Source: Dyadobacter fermentans DSM 18053
GTDB taxonomy: Bacteria; Bacteroidota; Bacteroidia; Cytophagales; Spirosomataceae
Reading direction: 5' to 3'
Assembly (NCBI RefSeq): GCF_000023125.1
Contig: NC_013037.1
Coordinates: 3,472,001 to 3,536,000, forward strand
DNA: 64,000 nt
The notes below the pieces were generated by a model that was not told the DNA's origin, did no database searches, and worked only from the letters and a program-made list of their open reading frames with translations. Below, piece after piece: positions 6,141-15,651 of the stretch (positions within the stretch are counted from its first letter, which is position 1; each line of letters starts with the position of its first letter). The translations under genes were made by a program, and so were the position numbers.

Positions 6141-8462
6141 CTACCCGGCCACTGCGACCGATTCACGCAGCAAGTTAGCCGCAGAAATCATGTTACGCAA
6201 AGCGGCTTCGGTTTCGGGCCATTTGCGGGTTTTCAGGCCGCAATCGGGATTCACCCACAGGTTGCGAGCCGGGATTACCTTCAAGGCCTTTTCGAGCAGC
6301 ACCAGCATTTCGTCCACCGACGGCACGCGCGGGGAGTGAATGTCGTACACGCCAGGGCCTATTTCGTTCGGGTAGTTGAACTGCGCGAAGGCATCGAGCA
6401 GCTCCATTTGCGAGCGTGATGTTTCGATCGTGATCACATCCGCGTCCATGGCGGCGATGGACTCGATGATGTCGTTAAACTCCGAGTAGCACATATGCGT
6501 GTGGATCTGCGTCTGGTCGGCCACGCCTGCGGCACTCAGGCGGAATGCGTCCACGGCCCATTTCAAGTAGGATTTCCAGGCATGTTTCCGCAGCGGCAGG
6601 CCTTCACGGATGGCCGGTTCGTCGATCTGGATCACCTTAATGCCCGCCTTTTCCAGGTCCACCACCTCGTCGCGAATGGCCAGGGCAATCTGAAATGTCG
6701 TGTCTTTTCGCGGCTGGTCGTCCCGCACAAACGACCATTGCAGGATCGTTACCGGGCCCGTGAGCATGCCTTTTACAAGCTTTTGGGAATTGGCCTGCGC
6801 GAATGCCGACCATTGCACCGTCATCGGTTCGGTGCGCGCCACGTCGCCGTAAATGACGGGCGGCTTCACGCAGCGACTGCCATAGCTTTGCACCCATCCA
6901 TTTTGGGTAAATACAAATCCCGAAAGCTGCTCGCCGAAATATTCCACCATATCATTCCGTTCGAACTCGCCGTGTACCAGCACATCAATACCCAGCTCTT
7001 CCTGCCACCGCAGCGAGTCCACGATCTCCTCACGAATGCGGGTTTCGTATTCTTCCAATGTCAGCGCACCTTTTTTGAATTGCGCCCGGAGTTGCCTCAC
7101 TTCGTCCGTTTGCGGAAACGAGCCGATGGTCGTGGATGGAAATAGCGGCAGTTTCAGTTTTTCCAGTTGAACGGATTGCCGGATGTTGAATGCATTCTGC
7201 CGGTCGAAATCACTTTCGTGCACTTCGCTTACCCTCGCTTTTACCACCGGCTTGTGGATCAATGCAGACTTGCGACGGCTTTCGATCGCTTTTTGGTTGT
7301 CGGTAAATGCACTATCATGCGCATAATCTGTCGTCGAGAGCCTTGCTAAGGTGGTGACTTCCGCCAGCTTCTGTTTGGCAAATGCCATCCAGTTCTTGAT
7401 TTCCGGCGTGAGCACCGCTTCATTCTTTTCCAAATCGAGGTCATAAGGGCAATGCAGCAGCGACGACGACGGCGCAACCCACACCCGCTCTTCGCCCAGC
7501 ACATTTACCGCAGCCCCAATCCATTCGAGCGACTTTCGGTAATCGTTTTTCCAGATATTCCGGCCGTCGATCACGCCCAGCGAAAGTTTTTTAGTGGAAG
7601 AAACGAATGATTCATCGGCCAGGATTTGAGGTAACGTTTCGGCACCGCGCGTCAGGTCGAGGTGCAAGGCGTCCACCGGCAATGCGGCTGCAATGGCCAG
7701 GTTATCTTCCAGCGGCCCAAAATAGGTCGTTACCAGAATGCGCAGCTTTGGCAGTGCTTCCCGGATCTGGCTATATGCGCTCAGGAAGGCAAGCTTTTCT
7801 TTTTCATTTAAATCCAGAACAAGCCCCGGCTCGTCGAGCTGCACCCATTCGGCACCTCGTGCGGAAAGCTCTTTCAGGATAGATATATAAACAGGTAAAA
7901 GACTATCAATCAAATCAATCCGATCGAAACCAGCTTCCTTTTCTTTACCCAAAATCAAATAGGTAACCGGCCCCAGCAGCACGGGTTTAGTCACGATGCC
8001 TTTATGCAATGCATCTTCAAATTCGAGCAAAACCTTCTCCGAATACCGCTTGAACCGCTGGCCTTTCACGAACTCCGGCACGAGGTAATGGTAATTGGTA
8101 TCGAACCATTTGGTCATTTCCAGGGCATTGATATCCAGCCCGTTCTTCTGATAACCGCGCGCCATGGCGAAGTAAAGGTCGAGCTCCTTGTTCGATTTGC
8201 CGTCGAGCAACTGATGATAACGCTCGGGAATGGCACCCACCATGAGCGACGTGTCGAGCACATGGTCGTAGAGCGAAAAATCGTTGGAAGGGATCAGGCC
8301 AAGGCCTGCATTCTGCTGCGTTTCCCAGTTCTGGTGGCGAAGCTTACGGGCGACTTTCTGCAATGCATCGCGGTCGATAGTGCCGACCCAGAACTGTTCG
8401 CTGGCCTTTTTGAGTTCGCGGTGGCTGCCCACGCGCGGGTAGCCGAGGTTGTGTGACAACAT
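6141..8462 (-). CDS. metE: Cobalamin-independent methionine synthase
   Basis: MetE transfers a methyl group from 5-methyltetrahydropteroyl-triglutamate to homocysteine, the last step of methionine synthesis. The 773-aa length is standard for the family. The N-terminal folate-binding half begins HNLGYPRVGSHRELKKASEQ. The C-terminal barrel carries FPSTTIGSFPQT, the HGEFERNDMVEYF motif, HTHMCYSEF and the zinc-ligand region NPDCGLKTRKW (Cys741). A cobalamin riboswitch lies upstream on the same strand. This fits a cell that also has, or can import for, the B12-dependent enzyme MetH and shuts MetE off when B12 is present. Confidence 0.97.
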   Translation of the reverse strand: MLSHNLGYPRVGSHRELKKASEQFWVGTIDRDALQKVARKLRHQNWETQQNAGLGLIPSNDFSLYDHVLDTSLMVGAIPERYHQLLDGKSNKELDLYFAMARGYQKNGLDINALEMTKWFDTNYHYLVPEFVKGQRFKRYSEKVLLEFEDALHKGIVTKPVLLGPVTYLILGKEKEAGFDRIDLIDSLLPVYISILKELSARGAEWVQLDEPGLVLDLNEKEKLAFLSAYSQIREALPKLRILVTTYFGPLEDNLAIAAALPVDALHLDLTRGAETLPQILADESFVSSTKKLSLGVIDGRNIWKNDYRKSLEWIGAAVNVLGEERVWVAPSSSLLHCPYDLDLEKNEAVLTPEIKNWMAFAKQKLAEVTTLARLSTTDYAHDSAFTDNQKAIESRRKSALIHKPVVKARVSEVHESDFDRQNAFNIRQSVQLEKLKLPLFPSTTIGSFPQTDEVRQLRAQFKKGALTLEEYETRIREEIVDSLRWQEELGIDVLVHGEFERNDMVEYFGEQLSGFVFTQNGWVQSYGSRCVKPPVIYGDVARTEPMTVQWSAFAQANSQKLVKGMLTGPVTILQWSFVRDDQPRKDTTFQIALAIRDEVVDLEKAGIKVIQIDEPAIREGLPLRKHAWKSYLKWAVDAFRLSAAGVADQTQIHTHMCYSEFNDIIESIAAMDADVITIETSRSQMELLDAFAQFNYPNEIGPGVYDIHSPRVPSVDEMLVLLEKALKVIPARNLWVNPDCGLKTRKWPETEAALRNMISAANLLRESVAVAG

Positions 8463-8518
8463 ACTTTTTTGTGTTTAAAGAGTTAATAAAAACCCTGTGA
8501 AAACACCCCCCATCCCGA

Positions 8519-8583
8519 CAAAAACGCCTGTTGCGGACGCTGGCCGGTACTTCATTCCATGGCGGCAACACGCAGCTTTCCTG
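8519..8583 (-). terminator. Candidate leader terminator of the metE riboswitch
   Basis: On the minus strand, GCGTGTTGC (8575-8583) can pair with GCAACAGGC (8526-8534) at eight of nine positions around a 40-nt loop, and is followed by GTTTTTG. It lies between the aptamer and the start codon. It may be the switchable part, but the stem is short and the loop long. Confidence 0.3.
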
Positions 8584-8684
8584 CGAAAACGAACCGATAC
8601 AGTCCCCCCGAACCAGCCGGAAGCCTGTGGTACTGCCAAAAAATGGGGTAAATCAATACTTGACTGCTCCCCATCCGTGAGGGA

Positions 8685-8885
8685 AAAGCCATTGAGGATG
8701 ATGGCAAGTCTCCTGGCTTGTATCATTTTCACCGCCCTTCTCGCCGCGCCGGGGCGCTGCAATGGGTCGCGAGGGTAAAAACAGGCCCTGAATGCTCAGA
8801 GCGGATACTTACAGTAGCACGACTGCCCGTGAATTGCACACGGTTCCTTTTTGTTTTGCTCGATTTTGGCTGAGGGCACCAAAGG
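8685..8885 (-). promoter_or_regulatory. Cobalamin (B12) riboswitch upstream of metE
   Basis: On the minus strand the order of conserved blocks is that of a cobalamin aptamer. First comes TTGGTGCC (about 8875-8883), then AAAAGGAACCGTGTGCAATT and CACGGGCAG, then the core GTGCTACTGTAAG near 8810-8822, and last the B12 box AGCCAGGAGACTTGCC at 8703-8718. The B12 box matches the consensus at nearly every position. Binding of adenosylcobalamin is expected to repress metE, making the B12-independent enzyme only when B12 is scarce. Confidence 0.92.
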
Positions 8886-9067
8886 CAAAAACCACCATCC
8901 CGATTGACGGGCGTTCACAAAGAACTGCGTCAAATTTAGGCGCAACCGTCATTCAGCGGTAAAAGGGCCTGCGAATTCAGTGAAGTAGGAAGAAATTAAA
9001 GGTTTCGGCTGGATAAAATATCTGAATTGGGATCGAAAAAGCGGTCTGAAAAGTGATTTCACTATTA

Positions 9068-9796
9068 CTAAATCAACTCCGCCGCATCGGCATCCAGTAT
9101 GAACTCTGCATTCAGGTGATTCTGCAAAACCGTTGCCGGGAAGTCCTTTGAAACCGGGAATGCGAGCGCCCGTTGGATAACCGATGCCTTCGCTTTGCCG
9201 GAGGCCAGCAGGATAGCGGCGCTGGCGTCGAGAATGTGACGAATGCCGACGGTAATGCCCCGGGTAAGGGCGGTGGGCTGCTGGAAATACTTTTGCCCTA
9301 CTTCGACCGTAACCGGATCGAGCTCGGAAATGTGGGCGTAACTGTCCCACGACGTGCCGGGCTCGTTGAGCGCGAGGTGGCCGTTCATGCCTACGCCGAG
9401 GACGATCAGGTCGAGGCCGCCGAGGCTTTCGACGATCTTGTTCACGCGGTCGCATTCGGCCTGGGGGTCGAAGGCTTTGCCGTCGAAGAACACGATCTGG
9501 TCCTCGCGGAGGCCGATGGGTTTCAGGAAATCGCGGTCGAGCAGGTCGCGGCAGCTGCCGTCGTCGCCGGCGCCGAGGCCAATCCATTCGTCGAGGCCTA
9601 CGAAAATGCATTTAGAAAAATCGACTCGACCGTTCTGGTTGGCGGTCACCAGGGAATCGAACATGCCTTTCGGCGAACTGCCCGACGGGAAGCATATCAC
9701 CGAATCGGGTTTATGGTTAATCAGGTCGATCACGCGCCCTGCGGCGGCGGAACTCATGTATGCGTAATCCGGGTAAATATTGATTTTTGGAGTCAT
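9068..9796 (-). CDS. Glucosamine/galactosamine-6-phosphate isomerase (NagB/AgaI family)
   Basis: This cytoplasmic isomerase-deaminase family converts an amino-sugar 6-phosphate to a keto-sugar phosphate plus ammonia. The 242-aa protein has PSGSSPKGM (37-45), the FVGLDEW motif (Asp69) and GVGMNGHLALNEP (134-146). The residue matching the second catalytic Asp of E. coli NagB (GxDGH) is Asn here. Such GxNGH forms occur in the galactosamine-6-phosphate isomerase branch, so I leave the substrate open. It lacks a neighbouring nagA or kinase and appears to be a single-gene unit. Confidence 0.8.
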   Translation of the reverse strand: MTPKINIYPDYAYMSSAAAGRVIDLINHKPDSVICFPSGSSPKGMFDSLVTANQNGRVDFSKCIFVGLDEWIGLGAGDDGSCRDLLDRDFLKPIGLREDQIVFFDGKAFDPQAECDRVNKIVESLGGLDLIVLGVGMNGHLALNEPGTSWDSYAHISELDPVTVEVGQKYFQQPTALTRGITVGIRHILDASAAILLASGKAKASVIQRALAFPVSKDFPATVLQNHLNAEFILDADAAELI

Positions 9797-9943
9797 GAAA
9801 AGCAGGATTTAGGGTGTTGATCCGCCAATCTAACCATTCTTTTTACGCGGCTGAACATTTATCCAAAAAAAACGCCGGAAACTCCAAAGCCGATCCTAAC
9901 TTTACCGCGCATTGTTCATTTACATTATCATTCTACTTCAAAA

Positions 9944-11347
9944 ATGGAATACCGTATAGAAAAAGACACGATGGGTGAAGTGCAGGTGCCTGCCCATGTA
10001 TACTGGGGCGCCCAGACGCAACGCTCGATCCAGAACTTTCCTATCGCACAGGATATCAATAAAATGCCGAAGGAAATCATCAAAGCCTTCGCATACCTGA
10101 AAAAAGCCGCCGCTATTACCAACTTCGAGGCGGGCATTCTCCCACAAGAAAAAAGCGACCTGATCGGCAAAGTTTGCGACGAAATCCTCACCGACCAGCT
10201 CGACGACCAGTTTCCGCTGGTAGTGTGGCAAACCGGCTCGGGAACGCAGTCGAACATGAACTGCAACGAGGTGATCGCCTACCGCGGGCACGTGCTGCAA
10301 GGCGGCGATCTGGCCGACAAAACCAAGTTTTTGCACCCGAACGACGATGTAAACAAGTCGCAATCGTCCAACGACACCTACCCTACCGCAATGCACATTG
10401 CGGCTTACAAAATCCTGGTGGATGTGACGATCCCCAGCATCACGAAGCTGCGCGATACATTGAAAGCGAAAGCCGAAGCATTTAAGAATGTGGTAAAAAT
10501 CGGCCGTACGCACTTCATGGACGCTACGCCGCTCACGCTTGGACAAGAGTTTTCCGGCTACGTTTCGCAGTTGGATCACGGTTTGAGGGCCATTCACAAT
10601 TCATTAGCGCACCTTTCGGAGCTGGCATTAGGTGGTACCGCCGTGGGAACCGGCATTAACACGCCGGCGGGCTATTCCGAAAATGTAGCGCGCCACATTG
10701 CGTTGCTCACCGGTCTGCCGTTTGTAACAGCAGAAAACAAATTCGAAGCGCTAGCTGCGCACGACGCGATCGTGGAAGCACATGGCGCATTGAAAACCGT
10801 TGCGGTGAGCCTGATGAAAATCGGTAACGACATCCGGATGCTTTCTTCGGGCCCGCGCTCGGGTATCGGAGAGATCCATATCCCTGATAATGAGCCCGGA
10901 AGCTCTATTATGCCGGGAAAAGTGAACCCTACCCAATGCGAAGCCATGACCATGGTAGCGGCACAGGTGATGGGGAACGACGTGGCGATCAGCATCGGTG
11001 GTTCCAACGGCCACTTCGAACTGAACGTTTTCAAACCTCTGATGGCCTACAACTTCCTGCATTCGGCCCGTTTGATCGGCGATGTGTGCGTTTCGTTCAA
11101 CGATAACTGCGCGGTGGGAATCGAGCCGCTGCATGAGAATATCAAGAAGCACGTGAACAACTCGCTCATGCTTGTGACTGCTTTGAATACCAAAATCGGT
11201 TACTACAAAGCTGCCGAAATCGCGCAAACTGCTCACAAAAACGGCTCTACGCTTAAAGAAACGGCTGTGGCGCTGGGTTACCTCACGCCGGAAGAGTTTG
11301 ATGCATGGGTGAAGCCGGAAGGCATGGTGGGCGAGATCAAAATATAG
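9944..11347 (+). CDS. fumC: Class II fumarate hydratase
   Basis: FumC interconverts fumarate and (S)-malate in the TCA cycle. The 467-aa length is typical. It begins [20 protein letters not shown], has [13 protein letters not shown], and carries the superfamily signature [15 protein letters not shown] at about residues 317-331. The class II type needs no iron-sulfur cluster. The gene is divergent from the isomerase gene and is followed by a hairpin at 11372-11397. Confidence 0.97.
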   Translation: MEYRIEKDTMGEVQVPAHVYWGAQTQRSIQNFPIAQDINKMPKEIIKAFAYLKKAAAITNFEAGILPQEKSDLIGKVCDEILTDQLDDQFPLVVWQTGSGTQSNMNCNEVIAYRGHVLQGGDLADKTKFLHPNDDVNKSQSSNDTYPTAMHIAAYKILVDVTIPSITKLRDTLKAKAEAFKNVVKIGRTHFMDATPLTLGQEFSGYVSQLDHGLRAIHNSLAHLSELALGGTAVGTGINTPAGYSENVARHIALLTGLPFVTAENKFEALAAHDAIVEAHGALKTVAVSLMKIGNDIRMLSSGPRSGIGEIHIPDNEPGSSIMPGKVNPTQCEAMTMVAAQVMGNDVAISIGGSNGHFELNVFKPLMAYNFLHSARLIGDVCVSFNDNCAVGIEPLHENIKKHVNNSLMLVTALNTKIGYYKAAEIAQTAHKNGSTLKETAVALGYLTPEEFDAWVKPEGMVGEIKI

Positions 11348-11371
11348 GTTAGTCCGAAAAAGAATGCTGCG

Positions 11372-11403
11372 AATGCCCTGCCGAAATGTGGGGCATTTGC
11401 ATT
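11372..11403 (+). terminator. Probable terminator after fumC
   Basis: AATGCCC (11372-11378) pairs with GGGCATT (11391-11397) around a 12-nt loop and is followed by TGCATTT. The T-run is weak, so termination may be partial and the next gene could be read through. Confidence 0.45.
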
Positions 11404-11419
11404 TAAACATCTGATAATC

Positions 11420-11935
11420 ATGAATATCAGAAACGAACTACTGGCGGATGTTTATCAATCCAAACAGAAGGCGACGCAGGTAGCCATGTACGCCTGCACT
11501 TCCGAAGAGGCATTCAGGCAACTCATGCATTGCTTCGAATCGGACGAGTACCGCCTCGCGCAGCGTGCCGCCTACGCGCTGAGCATTGCCACGGAAGAGC
11601 GGCCCGAGCTGATTCGCCCGTATATCGGCGTGCTCGTGAGCCAGCTGAAACGCACCGGTATTCATGATGCCGTGGTCCGCAACAGCGCCCGCATTTTGCA
11701 GGAAACCGAGATTCCGGACGAGTTTCACGGCGAACTGATGAATGCCGCATTCGAGATTATCGCCAACCGCCAGATAGCCATCGCCATCCGTACATTTTGC
11801 CTGACTATCCTTTTTAACCTTTCCAAAATTTACCCGGAAATCCGGAAAGAGCTGCGGGTATTCCTGGAAGAATCGGTCGAATACGAACAAGCGGCCTTCC
11901 AATCGAGGGCCAGGAAGATCCTGAAACGCATTTGA
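11420..11935 (+). CDS. HEAT/ARM-like helical repeat protein
   Basis: This 171-aa soluble protein without signal peptide is made almost wholly of amphipathic helices. Repeating pieces such as SDEYRLAQRAAYALSIA and HDAVVRNSARILQE look like HEAT repeats, where an Arg or Asn follows paired hydrophobic residues. No enzyme motif is visible. HEAT proteins are usually scaffolds for protein contacts, but no partner can be named. It lies between fumC and a dehydrogenase gene on the same strand, with 47 nt to the latter. Confidence 0.6.
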   Translation: MNIRNELLADVYQSKQKATQVAMYACTSEEAFRQLMHCFESDEYRLAQRAAYALSIATEERPELIRPYIGVLVSQLKRTGIHDAVVRNSARILQETEIPDEFHGELMNAAFEIIANRQIAIAIRTFCLTILFNLSKIYPEIRKELRVFLEESVEYEQAAFQSRARKILKRI

Positions 11936-11982
11936 TTACAGTTAAATCAATTTACCTTGCTTCTTTAAAACAAAAACAATAG

Positions 11983-12924
11983 ATGATCATATACTGCCAT
12001 TCCTTACTCGACGATCCCCTTAATGCCAAGCTTCGCGACGCACTTTCGCCGCAGCATCAGGTCCATTTCCGCACAGAATCGGCCAGTAACGAAACGCTGA
12101 AATCGTGGTTTGCCAGCGCCGACTACATCCTCGGCAACCCGCCGGTAGCGTGGTTCGAAACCGTTCCTACCAATCTGAAATTCTGGCAGCTGGATTCGGC
12201 AGGGTTCGATCAGTATGCATCCATTGCCATTCCCGAGGATATCAAAACGGCCAATATGGGCGACTGGTTTGCGCGCCCGTGCGCGGAATCGATCGTGGGC
12301 GGCGTGCTGGCGTTATACCGCGGCATCGACCGGCTGACGCTTTTGAAACAGAAAACAGAGTGGATCGGAACGCCATTGCGCGCCGAATTGAAGCTTTTGT
12401 ACAAACAAAATGTGGTAATTCTTGGCGCAGGGACGATCGGGCAGTCGGTCAATGCAATCTTAAAAGGGTTGGGCTGCACCACCCATCTGATGGCACGCAC
12501 CTCACCCGATGCCGATATCCGTAGCAAGGAGGATTTATTTAATGAATTACCCCATACCGATCTCGTAATCAATACACTACCTGGCACAGCACAGCATTTT
12601 GTAAACGCTGAGTTCATATTAAAAATGAAAGACCAGAGCGTTTACGCGAGCGTGGGACGGGGCAGTACTACCGACGAAGATGCGTTGATTGATGCATTAA
12701 GGTCCGGAAAACTGGATGGCGCGGTGCTGGATGTGACCGAGATTGAGCCCCTACCGGCAGATAGCCCGCTATGGCAAATGGATAACGTGATCCTCACACA
12801 ACATACGGGCGGCGGCCACAAAAATGAGCATATGGGGAAAGTAGATTTATTTCTCAACAATATTTTGGCAATAGAAAACGGCGCCGCCATCGCCAATGAA
12901 GTGAACCTTGTAAAAGGCTATTAA
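11983..12924 (+). CDS. D-2-hydroxyacid dehydrogenase family protein
   Basis: This NAD(P)-dependent dehydrogenase of the D-isomer-specific 2-hydroxyacid family has 313 aa. The Rossmann motif is VVILGAGTIGQSV (about 143-155). The catalytic trio is visible as Arg in SVGRGSTTDED (near 225), Glu in DVTEIEPLP (near 251) and His in LTQHTGGGHKNE (near 271). The substrate-binding half is at the N-terminus. It lies 16 nt upstream of galK and likely shares its transcript, so a link to sugar-acid or galactose metabolism is possible but unproven. Confidence 0.85.
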   Translation: MIIYCHSLLDDPLNAKLRDALSPQHQVHFRTESASNETLKSWFASADYILGNPPVAWFETVPTNLKFWQLDSAGFDQYASIAIPEDIKTANMGDWFARPCAESIVGGVLALYRGIDRLTLLKQKTEWIGTPLRAELKLLYKQNVVILGAGTIGQSVNAILKGLGCTTHLMARTSPDADIRSKEDLFNELPHTDLVINTLPGTAQHFVNAEFILKMKDQSVYASVGRGSTTDEDALIDALRSGKLDGAVLDVTEIEPLPADSPLWQMDNVILTQHTGGGHKNEHMGKVDLFLNNILAIENGAAIANEVNLVKGY

Positions 12925-12940
12925 ACCGACCGAAACTGAA

Positions 12941-14128
12941 ATGTTAACCACAGAAACCGATATCGCAGAGGGTATCCAGGACAAGTATTTTTTGAAATTC
13001 GGCACCGCCACGCGCGAAACTGTGCGCGTGTTCCGCTCCCCCGGCCGCATTAACCTCATCGGCGAGCATACCGACTACAACAATGGCTTCGTGCTGCCCG
13101 CGAGCGTGGACAAAGCCGTGTATTTTGTGATCGCCCCGCGCGAGGACGACCAGGTGATCCTCTACGCCGCCGACCTCGACCAAACCTATGCATTCTCACT
13201 CGACGACCTTTCGAAGCCCGAAAAGTCGTGGCCGCATTACCAGATCGGTATTGTGGAGCAAATCCAAAAGAAGGGTTTGAAAATCGGCGGTTTTCAGGCG
13301 GCATTCGGCGGTAATGTGCCGGTAGGCGCCGGGCTGTCGTCGTCGGCGGCACTGGAATGCTGCCTGCTGTTTGCCTTGAACGAAATTTACGGATTGAACC
13401 TCGACCGTTTCAGCATTGTGAAAATGTCGCAAAAATCTGAAAATGAATATGTAGGCGTACAATGCGGCATTATGGACCAGTTTGCTTCGGCATTTGGCAA
13501 GGAAGAATCGGTGATCCGCCTGGACTGCCGCTCGCTCGAATACGAGTACTTCCCGTTCCCGATGGACGACTACCTGATCGTGCTTTGCGATACGATGGTG
13601 AAGCATTCACTCGCCAGCTCCGAATACAACACCCGTCGGCAGGAATGCGAAAAAGGCACTGCCATACTGCAACAATACGACGCCAATGTGCTGAGCCTCC
13701 GCGACGCGACGCCCGCATTGGTGGAAGAACATCAGGATGAAATGGGCGATGTCGTGTACCGCCGCTGCAAATTTATCACCGAAGAAATCCAGCGGGTGCA
13801 GGATGCCTGCGACCTGCTCGTGCAAGGTAATCTGCCCGATTTTGGTAAAAAAATGTATGATACGCACTTCGGATTGCAAGACGAATACGAGGTAAGCTGC
13901 CCGGAACTCGACTTCCTCGTGGCGCAGACATTGGACGACGACTCGGTGCTTGGCGCGCGGATGATGGGCGGCGGCTTCGGCGGTTGTACCATTAATCTGG
14001 TGAAAAAAGAGGGTGTGGATGCTTTTGAAGCTAAAATGAAGCAGGCCTATCTTGAAAAATACCAAATCGACCTGCCTTGCTACCGCGTGAAAATCACGGA
14101 CGGCACGGAGGAAGTCGCGCTCGCATAA
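12941..14128 (+). CDS. galK: Galactokinase
   Basis: GalK phosphorylates alpha-D-galactose at C1, the first committed step of the Leloir pathway. It is a GHMP kinase of 395 aa. The galactokinase signature GRINLIGEHTDYNNGFVLP lies near residues 33-51, the ATP loop PVGAGLSSSAALE near 126-138, and motif 3 MMGGGFGGCTINL near 347-359. It sits between the dehydrogenase and an aldose 1-epimerase, forming a galactose unit. galT and galE are not in the window. Confidence 0.95.
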   Translation: MLTTETDIAEGIQDKYFLKFGTATRETVRVFRSPGRINLIGEHTDYNNGFVLPASVDKAVYFVIAPREDDQVILYAADLDQTYAFSLDDLSKPEKSWPHYQIGIVEQIQKKGLKIGGFQAAFGGNVPVGAGLSSSAALECCLLFALNEIYGLNLDRFSIVKMSQKSENEYVGVQCGIMDQFASAFGKEESVIRLDCRSLEYEYFPFPMDDYLIVLCDTMVKHSLASSEYNTRRQECEKGTAILQQYDANVLSLRDATPALVEEHQDEMGDVVYRRCKFITEEIQRVQDACDLLVQGNLPDFGKKMYDTHFGLQDEYEVSCPELDFLVAQTLDDDSVLGARMMGGGFGGCTINLVKKEGVDAFEAKMKQAYLEKYQIDLPCYRVKITDGTEEVALA

Positions 14129-14162
14129 TCTGACCATTTACAAATACTCTTAACCTTTGACT

Positions 14163-15305
14163 ATGAGAAGAATCCCTTTTTTACTCACCGCGCTGGTTGG
14201 CCTCGCCATTTTCAGTTGCTCAAAAACCAAGAATGAAGAAAAAATGATCAGTACTATTTCCAAAGAGGCTTTCGGCCAGCTCCCCGACGGCCAGCAGGCT
14301 GACCTTTACACGCTGACCAACGCCAACGGCATGACCGTGAACATTACCAACTACGGCGGGATCATCACCAAACTCACCGCACCGGACAAAAACGGCGAAT
14401 GGGCAGACGTAGTGCTGGGTTTCGACTCGCTTCCTCCCTACCTGAGCGGACACCCGTTTTTCGGCGCGCTGGTGGGCCGCTACGGCAACCGCATTGCGAA
14501 GGGCAAGTTCAAATTGAATGGCCAGGAATACTCGCTGGCGATCAACAACGGCCCGAATGCGCTGCACGGCGGCACGAAAGGCTTCGATAAAGTGCTTTGG
14601 AAAGCAACCGAAATCAAACAGGATTCGGTGGTAGGCCTGCAACTGGAGTACACCAGCAAGGATATGGAAGAAGGCTATCCCGGCAACCTGACGGTGAAAG
14701 TAGTGTACACGCTCGATAACGACAATGCGCTCAGCATCGACTACACGGCAACCACCGACAAACCGACCGTGGTGAACCTGACCAACCACTCGTACTTCAA
14801 CCTCACCGGGCTGAAACGCGATGTTCTCGATCACGAAGTAACCCTCGAATCGGACAGCATTGTGCCTGTGGACACTACATTGATCCCAACCGGCAAACTC
14901 CGCGCCGTGGAAGGAACGCCATTCGACTTCCGCAAAGCAACTAAAATCGGTGCGGGCATTAACAAAACCGAAGACGAGCAAATCGCTGCCGGCGGCGGTT
15001 ACGACCACTGCTGGGTGCTGAAACGCAACGGCGACGGCCTCGTGAAATTCGCCACCGTACGCGAGCCCGAAAGCGGCCGTGTGATGGAAGTGTTCACCAC
15101 CGAACCTGCCGTGCAATTCTACACCGGCAACTTCCTCGATGGCACATTAAAAGGCAAAGGTGCCACCTACGTAAAGCGCTTCGGCTTCTGCCTCGAAACC
15201 GAACACTACCCCGATTCCCCGAACCAGCCGCAGTTCCCAACCACGACGCTGAACCCGGGTGAAACTTATAAGACGACTACGAAGTATCAGTTTTCGGCTA
15301 AATAA
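14163..15305 (+). CDS. galM: Aldose 1-epimerase (mutarotase), lipoprotein form
   Basis: GalM interconverts alpha and beta anomers of galactose or glucose. The protein has an N-terminal lipoprotein signal ending LAIFSC, so it is predicted to act in the periplasm tethered by lipid. Family motifs include MTVNITNYGG, VVLGFDSLPPYL, FGALVGRYGNRIA, ALHGGTKGFD, LTNHSYFNLTG and ETEHYPDSPNQPQFPTT. The ATG at 14163 is preferred over the TTG two codons upstream. It lies 34 nt after galK. A periplasmic epimerase could prepare the correct anomer before uptake. Confidence 0.93.
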   Translation: MRRIPFLLTALVGLAIFSCSKTKNEEKMISTISKEAFGQLPDGQQADLYTLTNANGMTVNITNYGGIITKLTAPDKNGEWADVVLGFDSLPPYLSGHPFFGALVGRYGNRIAKGKFKLNGQEYSLAINNGPNALHGGTKGFDKVLWKATEIKQDSVVGLQLEYTSKDMEEGYPGNLTVKVVYTLDNDNALSIDYTATTDKPTVVNLTNHSYFNLTGLKRDVLDHEVTLESDSIVPVDTTLIPTGKLRAVEGTPFDFRKATKIGAGINKTEDEQIAAGGGYDHCWVLKRNGDGLVKFATVREPESGRVMEVFTTEPAVQFYTGNFLDGTLKGKGATYVKRFGFCLETEHYPDSPNQPQFPTTTLNPGETYKTTTKYQFSAK

Positions 15306-15340
15306 GTAGCAGACTCAACATTCTTTCATTGCATAACCTC

Positions 15341-15390
15341 AGGCGAAGAACAGGCCGCGCAAGCGACCGTTCTTCGCCTTTGTTCGTTTC
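15341..15390 (+). terminator. Rho-independent terminator after galM
   Basis: AGGCGAAGAAC (15341-15351) pairs perfectly with GTTCTTCGCCT (15369-15379) around a 17-nt loop, followed by TTGTTCGTTTCT. It ends the galactose operon. Confidence 0.75.
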
Positions 15391-15414
15391 TGCCACTTTT
15401 TAGCTAATTTTGAT

Positions 15415-15651
15415 ATGCCAACAGTGTTATACGTTAATGGTTACCGCTTCTTTTTCTGGATGAATGAGCACGAACCTATTCATATTCACGTTGAAAAAGG
15501 CAAATGTCATGCGAGGATAGTGCTGGTGCCGGATATAGTGGTTTCCTATAACCATGGCTTCAAAAGGAATGAAATGAGGACCATCATGGATATAATCATT
15601 TGCAACTATGAAAAAATCATTCAAAGCTGGCACAACGCCTTCAATAAGTAA
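15415..15651 (+). CDS. DUF4160 domain protein
   Basis: This 78-aa protein has the typical DUF4160 features: an N-terminal GYRFFFWMNEHEPIHIHVEKG, then ARIVL, and a C-terminal helix ending in W. The EPIHIHV motif, with two His residues near position 25, is the hallmark of the family. DUF4160 genes commonly precede a DUF2442 gene, as here, and the pair has been suggested to act as a toxin-antitoxin-like module. That role is not established. Its 3' end overlaps the next gene by 44 nt, so translation is probably coupled. Confidence 0.8.
   Translation: MPTVLYVNGYRFFFWMNEHEPIHIHVEKGKCHARIVLVPDIVVSYNHGFKRNEMRTIMDIIICNYEKIIQSWHNAFNK

Larger units (their letters stand above)
8463..9067 (-). other. Long metE leader region without a protein gene
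   Basis: This 605-nt gap holds the cobalamin riboswitch (8685-8885) and its expression platform. It also holds about 180 nt before the end of the isomerase gene in which I see nothing definite. Short open frames here are covered by the RNA element and have no recognisable homology. Confidence 0.6.

Noticed and set aside
10751..11410. Open frame on the minus strand opposite fumC
   Set aside because: fumC is complete and certain; the antisense frame has only shadow-type composition.
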